This document shows positions 37,325 through 45,844 of a DNA stretch of 64,000 bases, piece by piece. Both the position numbers and the translations under genes were made by a program. This DNA comes from Bifidobacterium saguinibicoloris (GTDB lineage Bacteria; Actinomycetota; Actinomycetes; Actinomycetales; Bifidobacteriaceae): NCBI RefSeq assembly GCF_019331725.1, contig NZ_JAHBBF010000001.1:1-64000 (forward strand), read 5' to 3'. The notes below the pieces were generated by a model, which saw only the letters and a list, made by a program, of their open reading frames with translations, did not search any database and was not told the DNA's origin. Position 1 is the stretch's first letter; each line of letters opens with the position of its first letter.

Positions 37325-38146
37325 TCATTCGTCGCCCACGGGCGACATGCTGTCCAGGAACGCCTTGGCGCGGTCCGTGGACGGATGGGTGAAGAACTCG
37401 TCGCCGGACTGACGTTCGAGGATCACCCCGTTCTCCAGGAACATGACGGTGTCGGCCACGCGGCGGGCGAACTCCATCTCGTGCGTGACGACGATCATCG
37501 TCATATGGCGCTTGGCCAGCCGGAGCATGAGCTCCAGCACCTCGCGCACCATCTCCGGGTCGAGCGAGGCAGTGACCTCGTCGAACAGCATGAGCTCGGG
37601 GTTCATGGCGAGCGCGCGCACGATGGCGATGCGCTGCTTCTGCCCGCCGGACAACTCGCGCGGGTACGCGTCCCGGTATTCGCTCAGCTGCACGTCGGCC
37701 AGCAGACGGTCCATCTGCTCGTCGACCTCCGCCTTCGGACGTTTCTGCACCTTGGTGGGGCCGAGTTCGATGTTCTTCGCGACCGTGAGGTTCGGGAACA
37801 GGTCGTAGCTTTGGAACACCATGCCGATCTGGGTGCGCAGGCGCCGCCACGTCTTCTCGCTGTTGTTCGGAATCACCTGGCCCTTGAAACGGATTTCGCC
37901 GCCCTGGATGGTCTCCAGGCCGTTGAGGCAGCGGATGAGCGTGGACTTGCCGGAGCCGGAGGGGCCGAGCAGGACGAGCACCTGCCCACGCCTCACATCG
38001 AAGCTCACGTCCTTGAGCACCTCATGGTCCCCATAGGATTTGCGCAGGTGCCGGACCGACAGCAGGATCTCGCCGTCGTGCGGTGCCGCGTCTGTACGGT
38101 CGGTGAAGGCGGCGGCCGTATCGCTGGATCCGATGGTTTCAGCCAT
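37325..38146 (-). CDS. Amino-acid ABC transporter ATPase
   Basis: A 273-residue ATPase of the GlnQ type. Walker A is LLGPSGSGKSTLIRCLNGLE, the signature LSGGQKQRIAIVRALAMNP, Walker B LMLFDEVTASLDPE, and the switch His is in VVTHEMEF. A Ser/Thr/Ala-rich 20-residue N-terminal extension precedes the domain. It overlaps the adjoining permease gene by 8 bases. Confidence 0.95.
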   Translation of the reverse strand: MAETIGSSDTAAAFTDRTDAAPHDGEILLSVRHLRKSYGDHEVLKDVSFDVRRGQVLVLLGPSGSGKSTLIRCLNGLETIQGGEIRFKGQVIPNNSEKTWRRLRTQIGMVFQSYDLFPNLTVAKNIELGPTKVQKRPKAEVDEQMDRLLADVQLSEYRDAYPRELSGGQKQRIAIVRALAMNPELMLFDEVTASLDPEMVREVLELMLRLAKRHMTMIVVTHEMEFARRVADTVMFLENGVILERQSGDEFFTHPSTDRAKAFLDSMSPVGDE

Positions 38147-38864
38147 TGTTACGCTCCTTGGCTCGTTGTTCGAGTGCCTTGGCGATCATCGCCAGAGGCC
38201 AGCAGATGATGAAATACAGGAAGAAGATGAACCCGTACACCCAGAACGCGGCGTCCGGATGGGTCATGCGGTTCGCCTCCATGATTTGCTGGCCGACGGT
38301 GACGACGTCGATGACGCTGATGAGCAGCAGCAGGGACGTCGTCATGATGACGCGCGCCGCCAGATTGATGACGGCGGGGACCATGAGGTTCACCGATTGG
38401 GGGATGCGCACGTACCACAGGACCTGCAGGCCGCTCATGCCGAGCGCCTTGCCGGCGTCGATCTGATGGTCGGAGACGGAGATCAGAGCGCCGCGCACCA
38501 CGTCGCTGATCTCGGCCGACACCCACAGGCCGAACGCGACCACCGCGACGGTCACGCCGTCCACCTGGACGCCGAGCTCGCGCGGCAGGATGTAGTACGA
38601 GAGGAACAGCAGCACCAGCGTGGGCACAATGCGGAAGAACTCGAGGTACAGACGCAGCACGGCGCGCAGCACCGGGTTCGGCAGGATGCGCAGCGCGCCG
38701 AGCACGACGCCCAGCGGGATACCGAACAGCAGGGCCAGGCCCGCCACCGTGACGGACGTGCCCAGACCGGACAGCAACCTCATGAGGTTGTCGCCGGTAA
38801 CGATGACGCTCGCGCCTGAGGCGAGCGTGACGGATGCGGGATCAGTCATCGCCGAAAGTACCAC
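38139..38864 (-). CDS. Amino-acid ABC transporter permease (second)
   Basis: A 241-residue HisM/GlnP-type permease with about five helices; SAEISDVVRGALISVSDHQIDAGKALGMSGLQVLWYVRIPQ contains the docking loop. The GTG at 38864 is preceded by AAAGGAGGG at ideal spacing; ATG 38849 is the alternative. It overlaps the previous permease by 23 bases and the ATPase by 8. Confidence 0.92.
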   Translation of the reverse strand: MVLSAMTDPASVTLASGASVIVTGDNLMRLLSGLGTSVTVAGLALLFGIPLGVVLGALRILPNPVLRAVLRLYLEFFRIVPTLVLLFLSYYILPRELGVQVDGVTVAVVAFGLWVSAEISDVVRGALISVSDHQIDAGKALGMSGLQVLWYVRIPQSVNLMVPAVINLAARVIMTTSLLLLISVIDVVTVGQQIMEANRMTHPDAAFWVYGFIFFLYFIICWPLAMIAKALEQRAKERNNG

Positions 38865-39504
38865 GACGCACCCTCCTTTCCAACAAGGTCAGCAGCACGG
38901 ACAGCGGAATCAGGATGATCGCGTACGCAACCACCAGCATGAGCAGGTATTCGTCGCTGCGGTAGTACATGCCGATGAGGTCGCGGGCCGTGTTCGTGAG
39001 CTCGGGCACCGCGATGACCGTGAACACGGACGTCTCCTTGACCATGAAGATCACGTTCGCGGCGAACGCCGGGACGCTGCGCGTCAGGCCCTGTGGCAGC
39101 GTGACGTGGCGGATCATCTGCAGCGGCGACAGTCCCAGCGCGCGCGCCGATTCGTTCTGCACGCGAGGAATGCCGCTGAAGCCGCCTTCGAACGCGCCGC
39201 ACATGTACGCGGCTCCGAACACGGCCATACCCACGATCGCGCACGTCTGGGCGCTCCACTTCACGCCGATGGACGGCAGGCCGTAGTACAGGAAGAACAG
39301 CTGGATGAGCAGTGGGGTGTTGCGGAACAGCTCCTGAAAGACGGTGCTGACCTCACGCAGCACCGGCACACGGTACTCGCGCAGCAACGCCAGAACCAAA
39401 CCGAATATGGTGGCCAGCGCGACGCTGATGGCGGACAGCCGCAGGGTCAGGACGAACGCCTTTTCGAACAACGGCAGCGCCGACTGGATGATGGTCCAGC
39501 TCAC
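38842..39504 (-). CDS. Amino-acid ABC transporter permease (first)
   Basis: A 220-residue permease. VSWTIIQSALPLFEKAF starts the protein at GTG 39504, which has GGAGGGG just upstream; the frame extends to 39597 without support. The docking loop is GAAYMCGAFEGGFSGIPRVQNESARALGLSPLQMIRHVTLPQ. It is the first gene of the four-gene operon: permease, permease, ATPase, binding protein. Confidence 0.92.
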   Translation of the reverse strand: MSWTIIQSALPLFEKAFVLTLRLSAISVALATIFGLVLALLREYRVPVLREVSTVFQELFRNTPLLIQLFFLYYGLPSIGVKWSAQTCAIVGMAVFGAAYMCGAFEGGFSGIPRVQNESARALGLSPLQMIRHVTLPQGLTRSVPAFAANVIFMVKETSVFTVIAVPELTNTARDLIGMYYRSDEYLLMLVVAYAIILIPLSVLLTLLERRVRRGTFGDD

Positions 39505-40075
39505 CGTACCCCTCCTCTCCATACGGGCGTCGATGCGAACATGATCATCGATGTTTCTCTCTATCGGATTCCCTTGCGTGATGTTCTCCGGTGGCATGGC
39601 CTGGGCGTTCTCCCGGTCCGCGTCCCGGCTTGCTGGCCCTCGCGCGTGAGCCGCGGACCGGGACGGCGACGGCCGCGGACCCGCGGCGCATCTGCCTTGC
39701 TAGCCACAAGGATAACGTTCGGACGAAGGGCTCGGAGCCGGCAGCGAACCGGCGGACGGGCATCCGACGGCGGTCACGGTCTCGGACATCGGAGGAAACG
39801 AAGAGGGACGCGGGACGTCGTAGGGCGTCGGAACCCAACTGGCGCAAGCGTTCCGCACGGCACGTCGAGGGCGATGACGTACGACGGTGGGGGACCGTGC
39901 GGTACGTACGTTATGAGCGTCGCTTATACCCTGCTATCGGATAGTCCGAAGCACAAGGCATGGCGGATATGGACATGTCGGTGGTTTCCGAGGTGACGCC
40001 GGTCGGATGGCTCGGAGAGGATGACGTAGGGACGCCGTGTGGCCGATTGTCGCTTTCGCCCTTAGACTGGAAGCC
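39505..40075. other. 571-bp intergenic region between the divergent ABC operon and ychF
   Basis: No convincing gene. On the minus strand TATCCT near 39713 may be the -10 of the ABC operon, with a leader of about 200 bases containing GC-rich palindromes such as CCGCGGGTCCGCGG. On the plus strand CTTATACCCTGCTATCGGATAG near 39923 is AT-rich and could hold a distal ychF promoter. No riboswitch class was recognised. Confidence 0.3.
40063..40068 (+). promoter_or_regulatory. -10 box of a probable leaderless promoter for ychF
   Basis: TAGACT followed by 7 bases and the ATG at 40076; no ribosome site fits. Confidence 0.5.
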
Positions 40076-41170
40076 ATGTCTCTAACTATCGGAATCGTCG
40101 GACTGCCGAACGTCGGCAAGTCCACCATGTTCAACGCGCTCACCCGCAACAACGTCCTGGCGGAGAACTACCCGTTCGCCACCATCGAACCGAACACCGG
40201 CATCGTGCCGCTGCCGGACGACCGCCTGCCGGTGCTCGCCAAGCTGGTGCACACCGAGAAGGTCGTGCCCGCCACCGTGACGTTCGTCGACATCGCCGGC
40301 ATCGTCAAGGGCGCCTCCGAAGGCGAGGGGCTCGGCAACAAGTTCCTGGCGAACATCCGCGAGGCCGACGCGATCTGCGAGGTCGTGCGCGCGTTCAAGG
40401 ACGACGACATCGTGCACGTAAACGGCAAGATCGACCCGGCCGACGACATCGACACCATCAACACAGAGCTCATCCTCGCCGACATGCAGACCATCGAGAA
40501 CGCGCTGCCGAAGCTCGAGAAGGACCTGCGTGGCAAGAAGATCGAGAAGGAGTACTTTGACGCCGTCAAGGAGGCGCAGAAGATCCTCGAGAACGGTGAG
40601 ACGCTCGACAAGGCCGCGCGCGAGGGCCGTTTCGACAAGGACTCCGTCTACGACCTGCACCTCATGACCGCCAAGCCGTTCATTTACGTGTTCAACGTGG
40701 ACGACAACGAACTGCAGAACGACGATCTGAAGAAGGAACTCGCCGCCTCCGTGGCCCCGGTCCCGGCCGTGTTCCTCAACGCCCAGTTCGAGGCCGACCT
40801 GACCGAGCTAGACGAAGCGGACGCCCGCGAGATGCTCGAGGACGCAGGCCTCAAGGAGTCCGGTCTCGACCAGCTGGCACGTGTGGGCTTCGACATCCTC
40901 GGCCTCCAGACGTTCCTCACCGCGGGCGTCAAGGAGGTGCGCGCCTGGCAGATTCATAAGGGCTGGACCGCCCCGCAGGCCGCCGGCGTCATCCACACCG
41001 ACTTCGAGGAGGGCTTCATCAAAGCCGACATCGTCTCCTACGACGACTTCGTCGCCGCCGACGGCTCGATGACCACCATCAAGGAGGAAGGCAAGCTCCG
41101 TCAGGAGGGCCGCGACTACGTGATGCAGGACGGCGACATCGTCGAGTTCAAATTTAACGTGAGCAAGTGA
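40076..41170 (+). CDS. ychF: Redox-regulated ATPase YchF (Obg family)
   Basis: A 364-residue P-loop protein that prefers ATP and binds ribosomes. G1 IGIVGLPNVGKSTMFNALTRNN, the glycine-rich FVDIAGIVKGASEGEGLGNKFL, the G4 region FNVDD, and the C-terminal TGS domain (GWTAPQAAGVIHTDFEEGFIKADIV) match YchF throughout. The start at 40076 is set by the conserved MSLTIGIVG. Confidence 0.96.
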   Translation: MSLTIGIVGLPNVGKSTMFNALTRNNVLAENYPFATIEPNTGIVPLPDDRLPVLAKLVHTEKVVPATVTFVDIAGIVKGASEGEGLGNKFLANIREADAICEVVRAFKDDDIVHVNGKIDPADDIDTINTELILADMQTIENALPKLEKDLRGKKIEKEYFDAVKEAQKILENGETLDKAAREGRFDKDSVYDLHLMTAKPFIYVFNVDDNELQNDDLKKELAASVAPVPAVFLNAQFEADLTELDEADAREMLEDAGLKESGLDQLARVGFDILGLQTFLTAGVKEVRAWQIHKGWTAPQAAGVIHTDFEEGFIKADIVSYDDFVAADGSMTTIKEEGKLRQEGRDYVMQDGDIVEFKFNVSK

Positions 41171-41195
41171 TCGCACCCGCGATTGCCGCGTAATG

Positions 41196-41234
41196 CCGAG
41201 GGTCTTGGAATCCCAGTGATTCCAAGGCCCTCGG
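41196..41234 (+). terminator. Terminator after ychF
   Basis: CCGAGGGTCTTGGAATC pairs with GATTCCAAGGCCCTCGG with one mismatch and a 5-base loop. A T-poor tail follows. Confidence 0.8.
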
Positions 41235-41315
41235 CTATACTGTATTCAGTTGTTGTCGTATAGAGTCATCGTGATGGACACGGTGCATTGGGCATCTGAT
41301 CGGAGGAGCGGGGAT

Positions 41316-42578
41316 ATGACCGGTTATGTGCTGCGTCTGTATGATGTTCCGCTGCTCCAGTTCGATGCCTCATATGGCGAGGGACTGTTGGCCGGCAAGG
41401 TCGAGGCCCGTATTCGCTGGTTCGACGAGTCGAAGCGGGTGCTGCTGCCGTTCCCGTTGGCTCCGGAGCCGGATGATGTGAAGCTCACCGCTTGGCTGGA
41501 GCGGCGCACCATCCCAAAGAACCGTGAGTTCGCGGCTCAGATCCTCGCACAGGCCGGACTGAACATCGCGGATACACTCGGCATCATCGACCTGTGCAAG
41601 GGGCTGTCGGTCAATGACTCGTTCTGGGTCGAACGGGACGACGAGAATCTCAGGTTCGCGGACATCAATCTGTACGATAATCCGTTGGATGAGACGCTTG
41701 CCATCGTGGCGTACACAGGCTACACGTCGAGCGAGAAGCATGCGATCGGTTTGTCGAGCGAGTGGACGACGGACGGGCAGTTCCCGAAGGCATGGCGGCA
41801 CACGGGCAACGGGCTGGAACTATGGAAAGCCGGTTCCGAAGGTTACGCGAATGCAGGCTTGGAGCCGTATTCCGAATATCTCGCCTCGCAGCTGGCGCGA
41901 AAGCTCGGTGTGAACGCGGTCGAATATCGCATTGCTCGCTGGAAGGGCAAGCTGGCGTCGGTGTGTCTGTCGATGAACACAAAGGACGTGTCGTTCGTGC
42001 CGTTCTACGCGGCCACGCAGCTCGCATCGTTCCCGGAGATTCTCGCGGCCGCCCGTGCCGTGTCGGAACCATCGTTCGAGGCGATGCGCACGATGCTCGT
42101 CTTCGATGCGCTCATCGTCAACCAGGATCGTCATGCCAACAACCACGGGTTCCTACGTGACAACCATACCGGACGCATCCTCGGCCCGGCACCCCTGTTC
42201 GATCACAACATGTCGTTGTTCAAGAACGACATGCGTGCCGATTGGGAGCATGGTGCGTGGACGCCGAAGGTACTGGAGGAACGTCAGCCGTCGAATTCGC
42301 GCATGACGTTCCGAGACCAGTGTGCGGCCATCATGGGAGTCGCGCAGCATGAGATGCTGCGCAAGGCATTGGACGTCACGTTGGAGAACGATCCGACGTA
42401 TCCGCTTGAGGACGGCCGCATCGAGGCATTGAACGACTATCTGCACGCCACGGCCCGCACGCTGCTCGACATCCCCGTGGTGGACGAGGCGAAGCTCGCC
42501 GCGCAGCTCGACGCACTGCAGCCCGCGGTCAAGAACGCGCCCGTGATTCTCAACGACAGACTGCTTGAGAAGGGATAA
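41316..42578 (+). CDS. HipA-like kinase-domain protein without a HipB partner
   Basis: A 420-residue protein. Residues about 255-320 hold the HipA catalytic pattern: MLVFDALIVNQDRHANNHGFL (D-x3-N-x-DRH-x2-N) and GPAPLFDHNMSLF (the metal-binding D-x-G-like segment, here DHN). The N-terminal half resembles HipA-like proteins loosely. ATG 41316 has GGAGG 9 bases upstream; the ORF opens earlier at 41250. No small HTH antitoxin gene flanks it, so it may be a stand-alone kinase of the CtkA/HipA superfamily. It opens the accessory island and has lower codon bias than its neighbours. Confidence 0.75.
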   Translation: MTGYVLRLYDVPLLQFDASYGEGLLAGKVEARIRWFDESKRVLLPFPLAPEPDDVKLTAWLERRTIPKNREFAAQILAQAGLNIADTLGIIDLCKGLSVNDSFWVERDDENLRFADINLYDNPLDETLAIVAYTGYTSSEKHAIGLSSEWTTDGQFPKAWRHTGNGLELWKAGSEGYANAGLEPYSEYLASQLARKLGVNAVEYRIARWKGKLASVCLSMNTKDVSFVPFYAATQLASFPEILAAARAVSEPSFEAMRTMLVFDALIVNQDRHANNHGFLRDNHTGRILGPAPLFDHNMSLFKNDMRADWEHGAWTPKVLEERQPSNSRMTFRDQCAAIMGVAQHEMLRKALDVTLENDPTYPLEDGRIEALNDYLHATARTLLDIPVVDEAKLAAQLDALQPAVKNAPVILNDRLLEKG

Positions 42579-42653
42579 TCGGACGAGTTCAATCTCCCCA
42601 ACGTCTAAGAAGTGATTGCCGAGTAGTGTCGTGGGCTTGGACGGGGAGTGGCC

Positions 42654-43925
42654 CTAGAACCTCCGCGCTACGTGTGCGACCAATGGCAACATGGCAACGG
42701 CCAGCATGAACGTCATCGCCAGAACCGCTCCCGCTGGATAAACGCTGTACGCCCAGCCGTATGCGATCTGCCCGAGAGGCTGGGCGCACATACTCGTGGA
42801 GAGCGCGAGCGACATCACCTTGCCGGTCATGTCCTCGGGGCAGCTCATCTGGATCGCCGGCACGGCGATGAGGTTCGCGAGGGTGATGGCGACCATGGTT
42901 CCGCAGGTGCTCGCCGTGAGCGTCGCAAGGCGCACTCCATCGCCGGCGGGAAGCGCCATGACGAGCGCTTGGGGCAGGATGGTGAGTGAGAAGGCGGCGA
43001 TTGCCATCGGGAATCGTCGTCTGGAAAGCGACTTCGCGGCCCGTCCTCCAACGAGCGCGCCAAACAGTCCGGACGCTCCCACGAGACCATATGCAAGACC
43101 GTACGCCGTGGAGTCGAACCCCAGCACGGTCCGCACCATGTAGGGGAAACCGACCTCCGCATAGCCCGTCACCAGAAAGTTGAGCGCAGCGCAGAGCAGC
43201 ACCAGATACAGTACATGGGGGCGCTCGCGAGTGAGGAAACGTCCGGCGCGCGCAAGGTCATCGAGGGCCGAGGTGCGCCCATCGTCACCGCGTTCGGGGG
43301 CACCGAGCCGGATGAAGCACTCCACGACTGCTGCCGTGCCGAACCCCGCGATGGTGATGCCCATCATGGGCATGGCGCCCACCGCCGCATAGAGCACGCC
43401 GCCGAGCACGGCCGGCACGAGCGTGCTCGTTTGGTTTACCACGTTCACCACGGACATGGCGCGACGCATCACGTCCTCGCCGTGGGAGCGGAACATCTGC
43501 GGCAGCGCCGCCTGCACCGTGGGCGTTTCCATGGCATCGAGCACGGCGAGCACCACCTGCATCACGGCAATCGCCGCCAAATTGAAACCGATGACCGAAA
43601 AGATGGTGGCGCAGACGAGCACCGTTGCAGCGGAGAGCGTGTCGAGCGCCACCATGACGGTCCGGCGGTTCGTGCGGTCCGCCACCACGCCGCCAAGGGG
43701 TGAGAGCAGGATCGTGGGCAGGATGCTCGCCGTGAGGATGGACGCGAACGCCGCGGCCGAGCCGGTCTCGTCAAGCACCCACATGGACATGGCGAACCGC
43801 AACATGAGGTTGGCGAAGAGCGATATGCCGAGACCTGCGACAAGCAGATAGAAGTCGCGTACGCGAAGAGGGTTCGCGGCTGGGCTGCTTTGCGGTTGAG
43901 TCGTGTATTCGGACGTGTTCGTCAT
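42654..43925 (-). CDS. MFS transporter, macrolide/drug-efflux-like
   Basis: A 423-residue membrane protein with about 12 helices. ILLSPLGGVVADRTNRRTVM is the loop 2-3 MFS motif (G-x3-D-R-x-N-R-R). It resembles the drug exporter subgroup with MefA-like proteins. ATG 43925 is preceded by AAAGGAA. TetR gene upstream on the same strand and matching operators in both promoters point to inducible efflux; the substrate is unknown. Base composition differs from core genes, so horizontal transfer is likely. Confidence 0.85.
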   Translation of the reverse strand: MTNTSEYTTQPQSSPAANPLRVRDFYLLVAGLGISLFANLMLRFAMSMWVLDETGSAAAFASILTASILPTILLSPLGGVVADRTNRRTVMVALDTLSAATVLVCATIFSVIGFNLAAIAVMQVVLAVLDAMETPTVQAALPQMFRSHGEDVMRRAMSVVNVVNQTSTLVPAVLGGVLYAAVGAMPMMGITIAGFGTAAVVECFIRLGAPERGDDGRTSALDDLARAGRFLTRERPHVLYLVLLCAALNFLVTGYAEVGFPYMVRTVLGFDSTAYGLAYGLVGASGLFGALVGGRAAKSLSRRRFPMAIAAFSLTILPQALVMALPAGDGVRLATLTASTCGTMVAITLANLIAVPAIQMSCPEDMTGKVMSLALSTSMCAQPLGQIAYGWAYSVYPAGAVLAMTFMLAVAMLPLVAHVARRF

Positions 43926-43963
43926 TATCGAGTTCCTTTCCTTGGTATTCATGGATATCCATG

Positions 43964-43982
43964 CAGACCGACCGTCGGTCTG
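43964..43982. promoter_or_regulatory. TetR-type operator before the MFS gene
   Basis: CAGACCG-ACCGT-CGGTCTG, a palindrome with 7-bp arms, 39 bases before the MFS start. The same arms with another 5-base centre occur upstream of the TetR gene. Confidence 0.85.
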
Positions 43983-44075
43983 TTATGGTGATAAAAAATG
44001 CGCCACGGCAAAGGCCGTACAAACGTCCTTCCACTTGGGCGCCATAATGTGCAAACCAGCATGCCCGGGGACGGT

Positions 44076-44738
44076 CTATGCGGACGCCGCTTCCCCTTCT
44101 GGCATCAGGGCCATGAGGCCCTTGACCGCTCGCAGGATGAGCGTCTCGTCGAAGACCGGTACGCCGATGGCGTCAAGCATCGTGGCGAGGCAGCGGATAC
44201 GCCGTTCCATGTCGTTACGGTCGGCGGGATAGAAGCAGGGCATGAGCCAATAGTTGCCGAGGAGCGAGAGCAGTTGCGCCGCCTCCTCGGGATATGCCGT
44301 GGGAATCGAACCGTCCTGCACACCCATGTCGATGAGCGAGCGGAAGGACTCCGGCAGCCTCGTTGACCAGAAGCGCATATTCGCGGTAAAGAACGCGGGA
44401 TCCTTGAGAAGTGCGAGCTGGGATCGAACGAGATCCAAGTGATCGGGGGCGTCCACGGCGGAAATGACGAGTGCGCGCAACTTCTCCAACGCGCTCATGT
44501 CATCACGCTCGATGAGTTCGTCGAGGAGACGCGAGGTGACGGCCCACTCATCGGCGTTCAGCTGGTCGAGAATCGCCTCCTTCGATTTGAAATGGTGATA
44601 GAGCCCGCCCTTGGAAAGACCCAGATCGTTCAGGATGTCCTGGATGGATGTCTTCTCGTAGCCCTTCTCGGCGAAGAGCCTTCGTGCGGAATCGCGGATT
44701 CGCCGTTCAGTGTCCTCTTGGTGCGTATGGTGCGCCAT
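44076..44738 (-). CDS. TetR/AcrR-family transcriptional regulator
   Basis: A 220-residue repressor. The N-terminal HTH is RIRDSARRLFAEKGYEKTSIQDILNDLGLSKGGLYHHFKSKEAILDQL (about residues 13-60), followed by a divergent ligand-binding helix bundle. AGGAGGAGG precedes ATG 44738. Operators flank it on both sides, so it probably represses itself and the downstream MFS pump until a ligand binds. Confidence 0.93.
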   Translation of the reverse strand: MAHHTHQEDTERRIRDSARRLFAEKGYEKTSIQDILNDLGLSKGGLYHHFKSKEAILDQLNADEWAVTSRLLDELIERDDMSALEKLRALVISAVDAPDHLDLVRSQLALLKDPAFFTANMRFWSTRLPESFRSLIDMGVQDGSIPTAYPEEAAQLLSLLGNYWLMPCFYPADRNDMERRIRCLATMLDAIGVPVFDETLILRAVKGLMALMPEGEAASA

Positions 44739-44770
44739 GACCTCCTCCTTTCTTTTCTCCCCAGAGCATA

Positions 44771-44789
44771 CAGACCGTCGGTCGGTCTG
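44771..44789. promoter_or_regulatory. TetR-type operator before the TetR gene
   Basis: CAGACCG-TCGGT-CGGTCTG; the outer A and T extend the palindrome to 8-bp arms. 33 bases before the TetR start. Confidence 0.85.
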
Positions 44790-45231
44790 TCAAATGGTCG
44801 AATAGACTATCATGCGCTGTGCTTGAATATCCACAACGCGGCAGGATGAAAAAAGACCGACAAACAGCGAGCTTCAATTCAACGGTGCGAGGGGTATGGA
44901 GGCGTTATTCCGGCAGCGGAGTAGGGTGGCGATGCAACCGTCTACCTCATCTGGTCATATGGCAGACGTACATCCGAATCGCAGCTACGAGCGCGTTCGT
45001 CGATGCCGCACGCAAAAATACGAATCGTTATTATCGACAAACCGATAGAACTTGATAAGTCTCATATCGCCTCCCGTTTGACGGTACTAACGTGGCGTGA
45101 ATGCATACTGTCGTCGTATATATGTCCTTAGTGGTCATTTCCATACCTGAGGTACGGGGATGGCGAAGCGCCTACATCATCGAGGTTCGTCTCCACGGCG
45201 GCCGACGACATGATGCGGGCGCTTTCGCATA
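44790..45231. other. Gene-poor AT-richer stretch in the accessory island
   Basis: About 440 bases with no ORF that I trust. A 78-codon frame at 44819-45055 has no ribosome site or family likeness. Local composition is clearly poorer in GC than the core. It might hold a remnant of lost genes between the efflux pair and the phage segment. Confidence 0.3.
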
Positions 45232-45435
45232 TCAGTTCTTGTTTTTCCTTGGTCTGCCTCCGCCGACTCCACGGCCGGGGCGTGCGGCGTCCCATTCGTC
45301 GATGGTTTCGGGGAGCCAGCCGCGTGCGCGTCCTACCGTCACGTCCGCTTCGGGAAGTTTGTACTGGGCTAGAGCGCCTTTGGTGATTCCAAGCTTTTCG
45401 GCCACTTCGGTCAAACTGAGATAGTGTCTAGTCAC
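45232..45435 (-). CDS. Small helix-turn-helix protein (phage/plasmid type)
   Basis: A 67-residue protein beginning VTRHYLSLTEVAEKLGITKGALAQYKLPEADV, a MerR/AlpA-like HTH, then GWLPETIDEWDAARPG and a basic tail GGGRPRKNKN. GTG 45435 has GGAGG 5 bases upstream. Such single-HTH proteins occur in bifidobacterial mobile elements. It overlaps the small membrane ORF at 45428 by 8 bases. Possibly an excisionase or a regulator. Confidence 0.7.
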   Translation of the reverse strand: MTRHYLSLTEVAEKLGITKGALAQYKLPEADVTVGRARGWLPETIDEWDAARPGRGVGGGRPRKNKN

Positions 45436-45586
45436 GATGGCCTCCGAAAAGCGAGAGCGTGAGGCAGTCGATTCCCGTTGCGATGGCGAACAGGGCGGTG
45501 ATCCACGGCGTGGCCTCGGCGATTGCACAGCCGGCTGCTATGAGGGCGAACGCCAGTCCGCCCAGTCCCTGAATTGTGATTTTCAT
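45428..45586 (-). CDS. Small membrane protein ORF, 52 residues
   Basis: Reads MKITIQGLGGLAFALIAAGC..., with two hydrophobic segments (about residues 8-23 and 28-48) and a polar end GGHRD. The stop overlaps the HTH start, as in operons. The ribosome site is weak. Size and layout resemble holin-like or other small phage membrane proteins; that role is a guess. Confidence 0.5.
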   Translation of the reverse strand: MKITIQGLGGLAFALIAAGCAIAEATPWITALFAIATGIDCLTLSLFGGHRD

Positions 45587-45764
45587 GGTGTTCTGCGAGA
45601 TGATTGGGGCGGGCCCCGGATGGCTGGAGAATCAGGGACCTCGTTGCTACTTGTGCCTCTTCTTGTCGCGCGTGTGGCGTTCGTCGCGCTTCGAAGACCA
45701 GCTTTGCGGTTTCCGCCGTCGAGGCGATGATTACCGCCAGCACCAGCATTGATTCGTTACTCAT
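45587..45764 (-). CDS. Small ORF with N-terminal membrane helix, C-terminus uncertain
   Basis: Starts MSNESMLVLAVIIASTAETAKLVFEARRT with GGAGG 8 bases upstream, a good start. The first 27 residues form a membrane helix. The frame stays open to 45432, but beyond about residue 45 it becomes His/Arg-rich, overlaps the membrane ORF at 45586 in another frame, and looks like shadow sequence, so an original shorter gene may have been frameshifted. I list only the credible part. Confidence 0.4.
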
Positions 45765-45811
45765 CTCGCTTCCTCCTTCCTTCCGGTGCTGTCGTCGGTC
45801 TTCCCTGCCGG

Positions 45812-45844
45812 CATATCTATACTAACAGAGTATCGATAGATATG
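45812..45844. promoter_or_regulatory. AT-rich inverted repeat between divergent prophage segments
   Basis: CATATCTAT pairs with ATAGATATG across 15 bases, with a smaller ACT/AGT repeat inside. It sits between the minus-strand small genes and the plus-strand head-protein remnant and could be an operator or an old element boundary. Confidence 0.4.

Noticed and set aside
39545..40036. Short ORFs on both strands between the ABC operon and ychF
   Set aside because: Arg-rich, no ribosome sites, no conserved look.
44819..45055. 78-codon plus-strand ORF
   Set aside because: No ribosome site, no family likeness, mixed composition; might be chance in an AT-richer gap.
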